DNA from: Streptomyces sp. NRRL WC-3626
GTDB taxonomy: Bacteria > Actinomycetota > Actinomycetes > Streptomycetales > Streptomycetaceae
Assembly (NCBI RefSeq): GCF_000718785.1
Contig: NZ_JOCA01000021.1
Span: forward strand, 62,001-126,000
Direction: 5' to 3'
DNA length: 64,000 nucleotides
Positions 51,698 through 59,998 of this stretch are shown here, one piece after another (position 1 is the stretch's first letter; the number at the start of each line of letters is the position of its first letter). The notes below the pieces were generated by a model, which saw only the letters and a program-made list of their open reading frames with translations, was not told the origin of the DNA and did not search any database. The position numbers and the translations under genes are program-made.

Positions 51698-52927
51698 TTA
51701 CAGGGCCACGCCGAGCAGGGCGTCCACCGCGCGGGAGACGACTCCGGGGGCGCCGGGGTCCGTGCCGCCGGATTCCTCCTGGAGGACGGCCCAGCGGTCC
51801 ACGGCGGCCAGGGCGGCCGGGGCGTTCAGGTCGTTGGCCAGGGCCTCGCGGATCTCCTCGACCAGCGGCTCGGCGGGCGGGCCGTCGGGGCGGGAGACCG
51901 CCGCGCGCCAGTGGCCGAGACGGGTCACCGCGTCCTGGAGGACCTGGTCGGTCCACTCCCAGTCGGCACGGTAGTGGTGGGCGAGCAGCGCCAGCCGGAT
52001 CGCCGCCGGGTCCACGCCGTCGCGGCGCAGTCGGGAGACGAAGACCAGGTTCCCCTTGGACTTGGACATCTTCTCGCCGTGCAGGGCGACCATGCCGGCA
52101 TGGACGTACGCCGTGGCCATCGGGAACTCGCCGGTGAGCGCCTGGGCGTGCGAGGCGCCCATCTCGTGGTGCGGGAAGACCAGGTCGGAGCCGCCGCCCT
52201 GGACGTCGAAGCCCATGCCGAGGTGGTCGAGGGCGATGGCCACGCACTCGATGTGCCAGCCGGGGCGGCCCCGGCCGAGCGAGCCGCCGTCCCAGCTCGG
52301 CTCGCCCTCGCGGGCGGCCATCCACAGCATCGGGTCGACGGGGTTCTTCTTGCCCGGACGCTCCGGGTCGCCGCCGCGCTCGGCGGACAGCAGCCGCATC
52401 GCGGCGGCGTCGAGGTTGGAGACCTTGCCGAAGTGCGGGTCCGCTTCCACGGAGAAGTAGATGTCGCCGTCGAGCTCGTAGGTCGCGCCGAGGTCGCGCA
52501 GCCGTTCGACGAGCGGGACGATGCCGGGTATCGCCTCCACGGCGCCTATGTACTCCCGCGGGGGCAGCATCCGCAGCGCCGTCATGTCCTCACGGAACAG
52601 CGAGGTCTCGCGCTCGGCGAGCTCGGCCCAGTCGACGCCGTCCCGCTCGGCCCGCTCCAGCAGCGGGTCGTCGACGTCGGTGACGTTCTGGACGTAGTGA
52701 ACCTGCCGCTTGGTGTCGAGCCACACACGCTGCACCAGATCGAACGCGTTGTAGGTCGCCGCGTGTCCGATGTGGGTGGCGTCGTAGGGGGTGATGCCGC
52801 AGACGTAGATACGGGCGACGGGACCGGGAGCGGAGGTGATCAGGCCGCCGGTCGCGGTGTCGTGGATCCTCAGGTCGCGGCCCTGACCAGGCAGGGCGGG
52901 GACCTCGGAAGCGGGCCAGGCATGCAT
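51698..52927 (-). CDS. mshC: Cysteine:GlcN-Ins ligase MshC (409 aa)
   Basis: Mycothiol biosynthesis: ATP-dependent joining of L-cysteine to GlcN-Ins. Derived from class I cysteinyl-tRNA synthetase. Zinc and cysteine-binding motif [15 protein letters not shown] begins at Cys43, and the KMSKS loop is intact as EKMSKSKGN. There is no tRNA-anticodon-binding domain, and the length is far below CysS, which separates the two. TAGGCT at 52934-52939 ends 6 nt before ATG 52927 and no Shine-Dalgarno sequence is seen, so probably leaderless. The next genes upstream on this strand are the same as those next to mshC in mycobacteria. Confidence 0.95.
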   Translation of the reverse strand: MHAWPASEVPALPGQGRDLRIHDTATGGLITSAPGPVARIYVCGITPYDATHIGHAATYNAFDLVQRVWLDTKRQVHYVQNVTDVDDPLLERAERDGVDWAELAERETSLFREDMTALRMLPPREYIGAVEAIPGIVPLVERLRDLGATYELDGDIYFSVEADPHFGKVSNLDAAAMRLLSAERGGDPERPGKKNPVDPMLWMAAREGEPSWDGGSLGRGRPGWHIECVAIALDHLGMGFDVQGGGSDLVFPHHEMGASHAQALTGEFPMATAYVHAGMVALHGEKMSKSKGNLVFVSRLRRDGVDPAAIRLALLAHHYRADWEWTDQVLQDAVTRLGHWRAAVSRPDGPPAEPLVEEIREALANDLNAPAALAAVDRWAVLQEESGGTDPGAPGVVSRAVDALLGVAL

Positions 52928-53431
52928 GTCATGAGCCTAACCGGACCGCGGTTCGGAAAACGAACGGGAGCGGGCCGGATGACCGGGAAGGCCCTCTTGC
53001 GCGACGCCCTCCGGCATGCCGTCGCTCACGTCCGGGCCGGGCTGCCGTCCCCGTCCCATCGGGCTGCCGGTGCTACCCCGGGCCGGATGCCGGCCCTGTC
53101 CCGGGCCTGACGCCGGCCCAACGCTCCCGGCGACACGACGCCGGTCCGGCCCCGGACAAGCTATCGACTCCGCCCCCGGGGCGGGTATGCCGTCGCTGCG
53201 CGCGCGGCGCCCGTCACGTGGCCGTCCGGCCCCGGACCTGTGCCGGTCCGGTCCGGTCCGGGGCAGGCTGCCGGCGCCGGTCTCGGCTCGGGCAGGCTGT
53301 TGTTCCCGTCCCGGGCGGGGTGCGGTGCGTCGCCGGTCGGATGCCGGTCGGGCAGGGGCCGGCTGCCCGTCCCGGACCGGTTGCCGGTGTTCTCGGGTGG
53401 GCCGCCGGGTTCCGGCAGGGGGTGGGTCTGT
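52928..53431. repeat. 504-bp GC-rich degenerate-repeat intergenic region
   Basis: Between mshC and the next minus-strand gene. Apart from the mshC leaderless promoter at 52934-52939 it consists of irregular repetition of GCCGG, CCGGTCCGG and GGCTGCC blocks, for example the tandem GGTCCGGTCCGGTCCGGGGC near 53248. Open frames on the plus strand here encode only Arg/Gly/Pro/Cys-rich repeats and are compositional. A small hairpin GGTCT/AGACC (53425-53438) straddles the stop codon of the next gene. In mycobacteria cysQ lies at this place; no trace is recognisable. Confidence 0.5.
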
Positions 53432-54265
53432 TCAGACCGGGGGCCAGGGGATGGCCGGCCAGTCGCCGCCCGGCTGCGGGTGGACGGCGGTGGTGAGGAG
53501 GGTTTCGACGCGGGTGCGGGTGGCCGCGATCTCCGTGGGGGTGATGTGGGGGGTCAGGGCGGTGGTGAGGGGGCCGGCGGGGGTGAGGGCCGCGCTGAGG
53601 GCCTCCAGGACGTTCAGGGCCTCGGCCGTCAGGGGCTCGCCCGCCCAGCCCCACAGCAGGGTGCGGAGTTTGTCCTCGGCGTTGAAGGTGACGCCGTGGT
53701 CGATGCCGTACAGCGGGCCCTCCGCGGTGGGCAGCAGATGGCCGCCCTTGCGGTCGGCGTTGTTGATCACCGCGTCGAGGACGGCGAGCCGGCGCAGCCG
53801 CTCGTCGTCGGCGTGCACGAGCAGCGCGGTACGGCCCTCGCCGACCTCGGCGAAACCGATCGCCTTCCAGCCGGGCTCCGGCTCCTCGCCGTCCACCAGG
53901 GCGAGGAGTTCCGCGCCCGGCGCCGTCTCGATCCACAGCTGGCACATGCCCTCGCCGTACGGGCCGTCGCGGAGCACGGTGGGCGGGACGAGGCCCCAGC
54001 CGGTCGCCCGGGAGACCTCGTACGCCGCGACCTCGCGCCCGGCGAGCGTGCCGTCGGGGAAGTCCCACAGGGGCCGCTCCCCCGCGACCGGCTTGTAGAC
54101 GCACGCGGCCTCGCGGCCGTCGTACGTCACGGTGCAGTACAGCGCCGCGTTCGACGCCTCACGGATGCGTCCGCGCACGGTCAGCTCGCCCTCGGCGAGC
54201 AGCACGGCCGCGGCCGGGTCGGCGGCCTTCACGCTCCGCGGCGGTATCCGTTCTGGCGCGGACAT
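53432..54265 (-). CDS. SCO1664-family conserved protein, PI3/4-kinase-like fold (277 aa)
   Basis: Conserved actinobacterial protein next to mshC. The sequence has features of a minimal phosphatidylinositol-kinase-like fold: CVYKPVAGERPLWDFP with a candidate ATP Lys, VLDAVINNADRKGGHLLP as an HxxDxxxxN-like catalytic loop with Asn-Ala-Asp, and YGIDHGVTFN as a metal-binding Asp. Whether it is an active kinase is unknown. ATG 54265 is chosen for GGAAGGA 6 bases upstream; it starts 37 bp inside the end of the DUF3090 gene, so the two are coupled. The same order is found around mshC in M. tuberculosis (Rv2133c-Rv2135c). Confidence 0.85.
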   Translation of the reverse strand: MSAPERIPPRSVKAADPAAAVLLAEGELTVRGRIREASNAALYCTVTYDGREAACVYKPVAGERPLWDFPDGTLAGREVAAYEVSRATGWGLVPPTVLRDGPYGEGMCQLWIETAPGAELLALVDGEEPEPGWKAIGFAEVGEGRTALLVHADDERLRRLAVLDAVINNADRKGGHLLPTAEGPLYGIDHGVTFNAEDKLRTLLWGWAGEPLTAEALNVLEALSAALTPAGPLTTALTPHITPTEIAATRTRVETLLTTAVHPQPGGDWPAIPWPPV

Positions 54266-54819
54266 ACGTGTCCTTCCGGGTCGAGCGGGAGACTGCACAG
54301 CGGGCACGGCGGCCGCCCGGCGTTGACGACGTCGAGGGCGCGCTTGGCGAAGGCCCGGGCCTGCGTGCCGGTGAGCCGGACGCGGAGCATCGGGGGCCCG
54401 TTCTCCTCGTCCTGGAGCAGCCGCTCCTCGGCCTCCGCGAGGTCCTCGTCCGTGTCGGCGTCCAGCTCGACGAGGGCCTGCGCCTCGACGATCATGCGCT
54501 GCTCCTCACCGTCCCAGGCGAGCGCCATCGTGCCGACGCGGAACTCCTCCTCCACGGGGGTGTCCAGCGGGGCGGAGTCGGTGATCTCGGCCGGCGCCAT
54601 CGCCGGCACCGAGGCGCTGCCGCCGCTGCGGCGCACGACCTCGTCGAGCAGTTCGTCCATGCGCTCGGCAAGGGCGGCGACCTGGGTCTTCTCCAGGGCC
54701 ACGCTGGTCACCCGGGAGCCGGCGGAGGCCTGGAGGAAGAACGTACGGCGCCCTGGCAGGCCGACCGTGCCGGCCACGAAACGTTCCGGTTGGTCGTAGA
54801 GGAACACCTGACGGGACAC
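54229..54819 (-). CDS. DUF3090 family protein (196 aa)
   Basis: Conserved actinobacterial protein of unknown function. The N-terminal part is QVFLYDQPERFVAGTVGLPGR in two blocks, typical of DUF3090. A central acidic helix (DADTDEDLAEAEERLL) precedes the C-terminal zinc-binding CPLC plus CPRQ (CPLCSLPLDPEGHVCP), with one Cys and His completing the site. GTG 54819 has GGAG 7 bases upstream. Its stop overlaps the next gene by 37 bp. It forms an operon-like row with the histidine phosphatase upstream and the SCO1664-like gene downstream. Confidence 0.88.
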   Translation of the reverse strand: MSRQVFLYDQPERFVAGTVGLPGRRTFFLQASAGSRVTSVALEKTQVAALAERMDELLDEVVRRSGGSASVPAMAPAEITDSAPLDTPVEEEFRVGTMALAWDGEEQRMIVEAQALVELDADTDEDLAEAEERLLQDEENGPPMLRVRLTGTQARAFAKRALDVVNAGRPPCPLCSLPLDPEGHVCPRQNGYRRGA

Positions 54820-54909
54820 GTCCTGTCTCCATTGAGAGTCGTGGGGGTACGGGCGGCCGTGTGAACGGGCCGCACTGCGGCGACCGCTTCACCCTACTGC
54901 GCCCGACGA

Positions 54910-55596
54910 TCACGGTGCGCCCGCGTCGCCTCCGACCGTGGCGTCGCCGGCCGGCGGCTCCTCGCGCGGCGCCAGGGACGCGAGGTCGCCGGTGTCGCCG
55001 AGGCGGACGAGAAAGGGCCGCAACCGGGTGTAACGGATCGCGGTGATGGAACACGGTTCAACGGCGATCCGCTGGAAGAGGTCGAGATGAAGTCCGAGTG
55101 CGTCCGCGACGAGAGACTTGATGATGTCGCCGTGCGAGCACATGAGGTACACGGCGTCGGCGCCGTGATCGCGCTCCACGCGCGCGTTCCACTCGCGTAC
55201 CGCCTCGGCGGCGCGTGTCTGCATCGCGCGCATGGACTCCCCGCCGGGGAAGGCCGCCGCCGACGGGTGCGCCTGTACGACCTCCATCAGGGGCTCGTCC
55301 TTGAGCTCGGCGAGTTTGCGGCCCGACCAGTCGCCGTAGTGGCACTCGCCGACGCGGTCGTCGGTGTGCGGGGTGAGGCCGGGGCGTTCGTCCAGCAGCG
55401 GCTGAATCGTTTCCTGGCAGCGCTGGAGCGGGCTGGTGACGATCTCGGCCAGCGGCAGCGCGGCGAGCCGTCCGGGCAGGGCGGCGGCCTGGGCGGCGCC
55501 GCGGTCGTCGAGGGCGACACCGGGTGTCCACCCGGCGAGCAGTCCCTCGGTGTTGGCGGTGGAACGTCCGTGCCGGACCAGGAGCAATGTGGGCAT
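54910..55596 (-). CDS. Histidine phosphatase family protein, MSMEG_4193-like (228 aa)
   Basis: Phosphoglycerate-mutase-like phosphatase. The phospho-accepting His is in LLVRHGRSTANTEG; other catalytic residues are Arg in SPLQRCQETI, Glu in VGECHYGDWSG and His in MCSHGDIIKSL. A Pro/Gly-rich C-terminal tail follows the domain. TACCCT at 55604-55609 ends 7 nt before ATG 55596 with no Shine-Dalgarno sequence, so probably leaderless. It heads the row histidine phosphatase, DUF3090, SCO1664-like on the minus strand. Substrate unknown. Confidence 0.9.
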   Translation of the reverse strand: MPTLLLVRHGRSTANTEGLLAGWTPGVALDDRGAAQAAALPGRLAALPLAEIVTSPLQRCQETIQPLLDERPGLTPHTDDRVGECHYGDWSGRKLAELKDEPLMEVVQAHPSAAAFPGGESMRAMQTRAAEAVREWNARVERDHGADAVYLMCSHGDIIKSLVADALGLHLDLFQRIAVEPCSITAIRYTRLRPFLVRLGDTGDLASLAPREEPPAGDATVGGDAGAP

Positions 55597-55658
55597 GCGG
55601 CCCAGGGTAGGCGCACGCGTGTGTGTCGTGTCCGCCGAAGAGAAGGGGAGTGCGGTTC

Positions 55659-56654
55659 GTGATCGTCGACTGTGCCATCTACCGGGAGGGGCACCGGTCG
55701 GAGGGGCCCCGGGACTTCTCCGACGCGCTGGACGAGGCGCGGGCGGCGGGGGGATTCGTCTGGATCGGGCTGCACGAGCCGACGGCCGGCGAGTTCGACC
55801 TGGTCGCGCAGGAGTTCGGACTGCATCCGCTGGCCGTCGAGGACGCCCTCAAGGCCCATCAGCGGCCCAAGCTGGAGGTGTACGACGACTCGCTGTTCGT
55901 GGTCCTCAAGCCGGTCGAGTACGAGCCGCGGAGCGACACCGTCTCCTCCGGCGAGGTCATGATCTTCCTCGGTGACTCCTTCGCGGTGACGGTGCGGCAC
56001 GGCGAGGGCGCGCCGCTCGCCGCCGTACGGCAGCGGCTCGAACGGGAGCCCGAACTGCTCGGTGAGGGGCCGACGTCGGTGCTGTACGCGGTCGCCGACG
56101 CCGTCGTCGACCACTATCTGGACGTGGCGACCGAGCTGGGAACCGACCTGGAGGAACTGGAGGCCGAGGTCTTCACCCCCGACGGGGGCGGCTCCCGGCA
56201 CACCGCCTCCCGCATCTACAACTTCAAGCGGCAGATCCTGGAGTTCCGGCGGGCGACCGGGCCGCTGGCGCCGCCGATGGCACGGCTGGCGGGTGTGGGC
56301 TCGTACGGGGCCGGGGTGCCGTTCGTGGAGGACAGGGCGCGGCCCTTCTTCCGTGATGTGCACGACCATCTGACGCGGGTGAACGAGTCCGTGGAGGGGC
56401 TGGACCGGCTGGTCTCCGACATCCTCTCGGCGCATCTCGCGCAGATGAGCGTGCGGCAGAACGACGACATGCGGAAGATCTCCGCGTGGGCGGCCATGGC
56501 GGCGATCCCGACGATGCTCGCGGGGATCTACGGGATGAACTTCGAGCACATGCCGGAGCTGCACTGGGAGTGGTCGTATCCGGTGGTGATCGTGGCGATG
56601 GTCGCGCTGGAGGTGCTGCTGTTCCGGCTGTTCAAGCGGCGGGGGTGGATGTAG
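55659..56654 (+). CDS. corA: CorA-family magnesium/cobalt transporter (331 aa)
   Basis: Pentameric divalent-cation channel. A large cytosolic N-terminal domain (residues 1-265) is followed by two C-terminal helices; the selectivity motif YGMNFEHMPEL closes TM1. The short basic tail FKRRGWM is typical. GTG 55659 is preferred to GTG 55650 because AAGGGGAG then lies about 9 bases upstream and the protein starts with IVDCAIYREGH; the earlier GTG would be too close to the ribosome-binding site. Divergent from the histidine phosphatase gene. Could conduct Mg, Co or Ni; physiological metal unknown. Confidence 0.93.
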   Translation: MIVDCAIYREGHRSEGPRDFSDALDEARAAGGFVWIGLHEPTAGEFDLVAQEFGLHPLAVEDALKAHQRPKLEVYDDSLFVVLKPVEYEPRSDTVSSGEVMIFLGDSFAVTVRHGEGAPLAAVRQRLEREPELLGEGPTSVLYAVADAVVDHYLDVATELGTDLEELEAEVFTPDGGGSRHTASRIYNFKRQILEFRRATGPLAPPMARLAGVGSYGAGVPFVEDRARPFFRDVHDHLTRVNESVEGLDRLVSDILSAHLAQMSVRQNDDMRKISAWAAMAAIPTMLAGIYGMNFEHMPELHWEWSYPVVIVAMVALEVLLFRLFKRRGWM

Positions 56655-56688
56655 CGGACGGGCGTGGGGCCGGGGGCGGCCCGCCCTC

Positions 56689-57477
56689 TCAGGCCGCTTC
56701 GGGTTCCGGGCTCGCCGGGCCCCCCAGCGCGTCACGGCGTTCCGGCGTCCTGAGCGACACCATGCGGCGCCAGCCGCCCGCGCGTTCGTACGCGTACACC
56801 GCGTGGATGCCGGCCGCGAGGACGGCCGCCTTGGGTCCGGACCAGCCGAGGATGCGGCCCATGTGGGCCATCACCGCCAGGCTGACGTCCCGGTACACAC
56901 GGATCTCCGCGAGCGCGCACTCGCGCAGGGTGCGCTGGATCGCGCGGCCGTGTCCGGCGTACGCGAAGCGCAGCAGTTCCTCGTGGCAGTAGGCGAGGTG
57001 GTTGTCCTCGTCGTCGGAGATCATCCTGACCGCGCGGCCGAGGTCCGGGTGGTCGGCGAAGTGCTTGCGGAGCATGGTCATCTGCTCGGAGGCGCGCTGT
57101 TCGGTGACCCTGCTGTGGGCGAGGTAGGTGACGATGTCCTGGACCGTGAGCGGCTCGTCGCGCTTGAGCTTGTCGTGGGCGAGGCCGATGCCGTTGCTCT
57201 CCAGGAGCATCGTGTAGTCGGTGTCCCGGGGAACCGGGACGGGCTCGAGGCCGCGCTTCTTCATCAGGGCGTTGAAGATGCGGCCGTGCTTGTCCTCGTC
57301 GGCGCCGTGCCTGGTGATCTTGGGGGCGAGGTCGCGCTGGGTCTCGGGCACCAGCGCGGCGATGCGGGCGTTCTCCCAGCCGCCCTGGGACTCTCCGCTC
57401 GCGGCGATGGAGCAGAAGAGTGCGAAGGAGTCGTCGTTGTCGACGATCTCCTGGAACAGCGTCTTGGCCGAAAGCAT
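56689..57477 (-). CDS. Ferritin-like superfamily protein (262 aa)
   Basis: Long four-helix ferritin-like protein. Two ExxH pairs, ADEDKHGRIF (near residue 66) and SDDEDNHLAYC (near residue 155), could hold a di-metal site, with further Glu in GGWENARIA and RVTEQRASEQM. Longer than bacterioferritin and unlike it in sequence. No export signal. ATG 57477 has GGAGAGG about 9 bases upstream. It converges on corA. It may be an oxidase, a metal store or a redox sensor; sequence alone does not say which. Confidence 0.8.
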   Translation of the reverse strand: MLSAKTLFQEIVDNDDSFALFCSIAASGESQGGWENARIAALVPETQRDLAPKITRHGADEDKHGRIFNALMKKRGLEPVPVPRDTDYTMLLESNGIGLAHDKLKRDEPLTVQDIVTYLAHSRVTEQRASEQMTMLRKHFADHPDLGRAVRMISDDEDNHLAYCHEELLRFAYAGHGRAIQRTLRECALAEIRVYRDVSLAVMAHMGRILGWSGPKAAVLAAGIHAVYAYERAGGWRRMVSLRTPERRDALGGPASPEPEAA

Positions 57478-57633
57478 GGTGGGCCGCCTCTCCACGCGGA
57501 CTCTGCAAAGAACGAGTCAAGTGCGTGGGGCGCGGGGCGGCAACAGGTGCGGCGGGTAACTCCGCCGAACGGAGTACGGGGTGGGGGTCGCGCGGGCGTA
57601 ACCGGGTGGGACGCGGGGCGTTGCCGCGGGGGA

Positions 57634-57673
57634 CGGCCGTGGCGGGGTGGGCCCCGAACCCCCACCACGGCCG
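57634..57673 (-). terminator. Hairpin terminator after the F420-type gene
   Basis: CGGCCGTGG (57634-57642) pairs with CCACGGCCG (57665-57673), with an inner GGGGT/ACCCC stem. It starts 8 bp beyond the LLM-family stop codon. Confidence 0.8.
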
Positions 57674-57680
57674 CGGTGAC

Positions 57681-58736
57681 TTACGCCAGGCCCGCGCGTT
57701 CCAGGGCCTCGGTGCCGGCGCGGAGCGAGGCGAGGCGCTCGTCGAGCGTGAAACCGGCCGGGGCGAGGGTGAGAGTGGTGACCCCGGCAGCGGCGTACGC
57801 CTTCATCCGGTCGGCGATGCGGTCGACGGAGCCGACCAGGGTGGTCCTGTCGATCAGGTCGTGCGGTACGGCGGCGGCCGCGCCCTGCTTGTCGCCGGCC
57901 AGGTACTTGTCCTGGATCTCGGCGGCCTCGCGCTCGTAGCCCATGCGCTGTGCCAGCTGGTTGTAGAAGTTCTGCTTGCGGCTGCCCATGCCGCCGACGT
58001 ACAGCGCGGTGTACGGGCGGAAGGTGTCGGCGAGCGTGCTCACGTCCTTGTCGTCGCCTACGGCGAGGGGGACGGTGGGGCAGATGTCGAAGCCGTCGAG
58101 GGTCTTGCCTGCCTTTTCGCGGCCCGCGCGGAGGTGTTTGACGGCCGTGTCCTCGAGGTGGTCGGCGGAGGGGAAGATCAGCAGGGCGCCGTCGGCGATC
58201 TCGCCGGTCTGTTCGAGGTTCTTCGGGCCGATGGCGGCGATGTAGAGGGGGATGTGCTCGCGCTGGGGGTGCACGGTGAGCTTGATGGGCTTGCCGGGGC
58301 CGCCGGGGAGGGGGAGCGTCCAGTGGTCGCCGTCGTAGGAGAGGCGTTCCCGGGTCATCGCCTTGCGGATGATCTCGACGTACTCGCGTGTGCGGGCGAG
58401 CGGCTTGTCGAACTTGACGCCGTACCAGCCCTCGGAGACCTGGGGGCCGGAGACGCCGAGGCCCAGGCGGAAGCGGCCCTGGGAGAGGGAGTCGAGGGTC
58501 GCCGCCGTCATCGCGGTCATCGCGGGCTGGCGGGCGGGGATCTGGAAGATCGCCGAGCCGACGTCGATACGGCTGGTCTGGGCGGCGACCCAGGTGAGTA
58601 CGGTGGCGGCGTCGGAGCCGTACGCCTCCGCCGCCCAGCAGACGGCGTATCCGAGGCGGTCGGCTTCCTGGGCCACGGCGAGGTTGTCCGCGTCCATTCC
58701 GGCACCCCAGTAGCCGAGGTTGATCCCTAGCTGCAT
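57681..58736 (-). CDS. LLM-class F420-dependent oxidoreductase (351 aa)
   Basis: Luciferase-like TIM-barrel oxidoreductase, probably using coenzyme F420 (abundant in Streptomyces). Typical blocks: LGINLGYWGAGM at the N-terminus, GSAIFQIPARQPAMTAMTA, RFRLGLGVSGPQVSEGWYG with the GLGxSGP motif, and PLYIAAIGPKNLEQTGEIAD. Full length. ATG 58736 has AAGGGGAGA 7 bases upstream. It is divergent from the aldo/keto reductase gene; three TACCTCCCGTG-type repeats lie in the shared promoter. Substrate unknown. Confidence 0.92.
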   Translation of the reverse strand: MQLGINLGYWGAGMDADNLAVAQEADRLGYAVCWAAEAYGSDAATVLTWVAAQTSRIDVGSAIFQIPARQPAMTAMTAATLDSLSQGRFRLGLGVSGPQVSEGWYGVKFDKPLARTREYVEIIRKAMTRERLSYDGDHWTLPLPGGPGKPIKLTVHPQREHIPLYIAAIGPKNLEQTGEIADGALLIFPSADHLEDTAVKHLRAGREKAGKTLDGFDICPTVPLAVGDDKDVSTLADTFRPYTALYVGGMGSRKQNFYNQLAQRMGYEREAAEIQDKYLAGDKQGAAAAVPHDLIDRTTLVGSVDRIADRMKAYAAAGVTTLTLAPAGFTLDERLASLRAGTEALERAGLA

Positions 58737-58783
58737 GACCGTCTCCCCTTACCGATGAGTAACGTCGCTTTGCGGAGACCATA

Positions 58784-58886
58784 TACCTCCCGTGGCGTGG
58801 TGGGTGGGTACCTCCCGTGCCTCCCCGGTGCCGTGACGGCATGCGAGGTGCCCCCGGGGCGAGAGGGGTACCTCCCCGTGGGGAGG
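58784..58886. promoter_or_regulatory. Three TACCTCCC(C)GTG repeats in a divergent promoter
   Basis: TACCTCCCGTG at 58784-58794 and 58809-58819 (25 bp apart) and TACCTCCCCGTG at 58869-58880. The last is part of a perfect palindrome CCTCCCC-GT-GGGGAGG (58871-58886). They lie between the F420-type and aldo/keto reductase genes; copy one abuts a TATATG sequence that may be a -10 box of the F420-type gene. Confidence 0.5.
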
Positions 58887-59011
58887 ACGGACGCGACGGC
58901 ACCCCGCGAGCGCCGGTCCGCGCGCGCCCCCGGCTCGCCTCCGCGGCCCCGGGCAAATCCGTTGTCCACAGGCCGCCACACCCAACGCTCCGCCCAGTAA
59001 TCTCGGCGTTC

Positions 59012-59998
59012 ATGGAGCAGAGGCATCTCGGCCGTACCGGCCTGCGTGTGTCCCGGATCGGGCTCGGGACCCTGACCTGGGGCCGGGACACCGACGAGCA
59101 CGACGCCGCGGACCTCTTGAAGACGTTCTGGGAAGCGGGCGGAAACCTCGTCGACACCGCCGATGTGTACGGCGACGGCGAGTCCGAGTATCTGCTCGGC
59201 AGGCTGATGGACGGCCTCGTACCCCGCCGGGACCTCGTCATCTCGACGAAGGCCGGCAGCGTGCCCGACCCGGACCGCCGGTTCGACGGTTCGCGCGGCC
59301 ATCTGCTCTCCGCCCTCGACGCCTCCCTCGCCCGCCTCGGCACCGACCACGTCGACGTGTGGCACGTCCACGCCTACGACCCCGCCACCCCGCTCGACGA
59401 GACCCTCGAGGCGCTCGACGTCGCCGTCGGCAGCGGCCGCGTGCGCTACGCCGGTGTCTCCAACTTCTGCGGCTGGCAGCTCGCCAAGGCAGCGACCTGG
59501 CAGCTCGCCGCGCCCGGCGCGCGCACCCGGCTGGCGAGCACACAGATGGAGTACTCGCTGCTCCAGCGGGGCGTGGAGCGCGAGGTCCTGCCCGCCGCCC
59601 TCGATCTCGGCATCGGCCTGCTGCCGTCCTCACCGCTCGGCCGGGGCGTGCTCACGGGCAAGTACCGCAACGACTCCGCGCCGCGGGACTCCCGCGGCGC
59701 CTCGGAGCATCTCGCCCCCTTCGTCGCGCCGTATCTCGACGACACGGCCGGCCGGATCGTCGACGCCGTGACCACCGCCGCGGACGGCCTCGCCGTGACC
59801 GCGCTGCAGGTGGCCCTCGCCTGGGTCCGTGACCGGCCCGGGGTGGCCGCCCCCATCGTCGGCGCGCGCCACGCGCAGCAGCTCACGGCGGCGTTGTCAG
59901 TGGAGGCCCTTAGTCTTCCTGACGAGATCTGCCGGGCGCTCGACGATGTGTCGGCGCCCGTGCACCGCTATCCCGATCACGACTGGAGCACGCTGTGA
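59012..59998 (+). CDS. Aldo/keto reductase (328 aa)
   Basis: NADPH-dependent TIM-barrel reductase. The catalytic tetrad is visible: Asp and Tyr in VDTADVYGDG, Lys in VISTKAGS and His in DVWHVHAYDP. The C-terminal cofactor motif is PIVGARHAQQL. TAATCT at 58998-59003 ends 8 nt before ATG 59012 and no Shine-Dalgarno sequence is seen, so the mRNA is probably leaderless. Its stop overlaps the start of the next gene as GTGA, so it is translationally coupled to the degenerate RecD-like protein, an unusual partner for a reductase. Confidence 0.93.
   Translation: MEQRHLGRTGLRVSRIGLGTLTWGRDTDEHDAADLLKTFWEAGGNLVDTADVYGDGESEYLLGRLMDGLVPRRDLVISTKAGSVPDPDRRFDGSRGHLLSALDASLARLGTDHVDVWHVHAYDPATPLDETLEALDVAVGSGRVRYAGVSNFCGWQLAKAATWQLAAPGARTRLASTQMEYSLLQRGVEREVLPAALDLGIGLLPSSPLGRGVLTGKYRNDSAPRDSRGASEHLAPFVAPYLDDTAGRIVDAVTTAADGLAVTALQVALAWVRDRPGVAAPIVGARHAQQLTAALSVEALSLPDEICRALDDVSAPVHRYPDHDWSTL

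Noticed and set aside
51698..52927. Cysteinyl-tRNA synthetase (cysS)
   Set aside because: The protein lacks the anticodon-binding region, and its length and neighbours match mshC.
53016..54098. 360-codon plus-strand frame
   Set aside because: Composed of Arg/Gly/Pro/Cys repeats in the GC-rich gap and antisense to a conserved gene.
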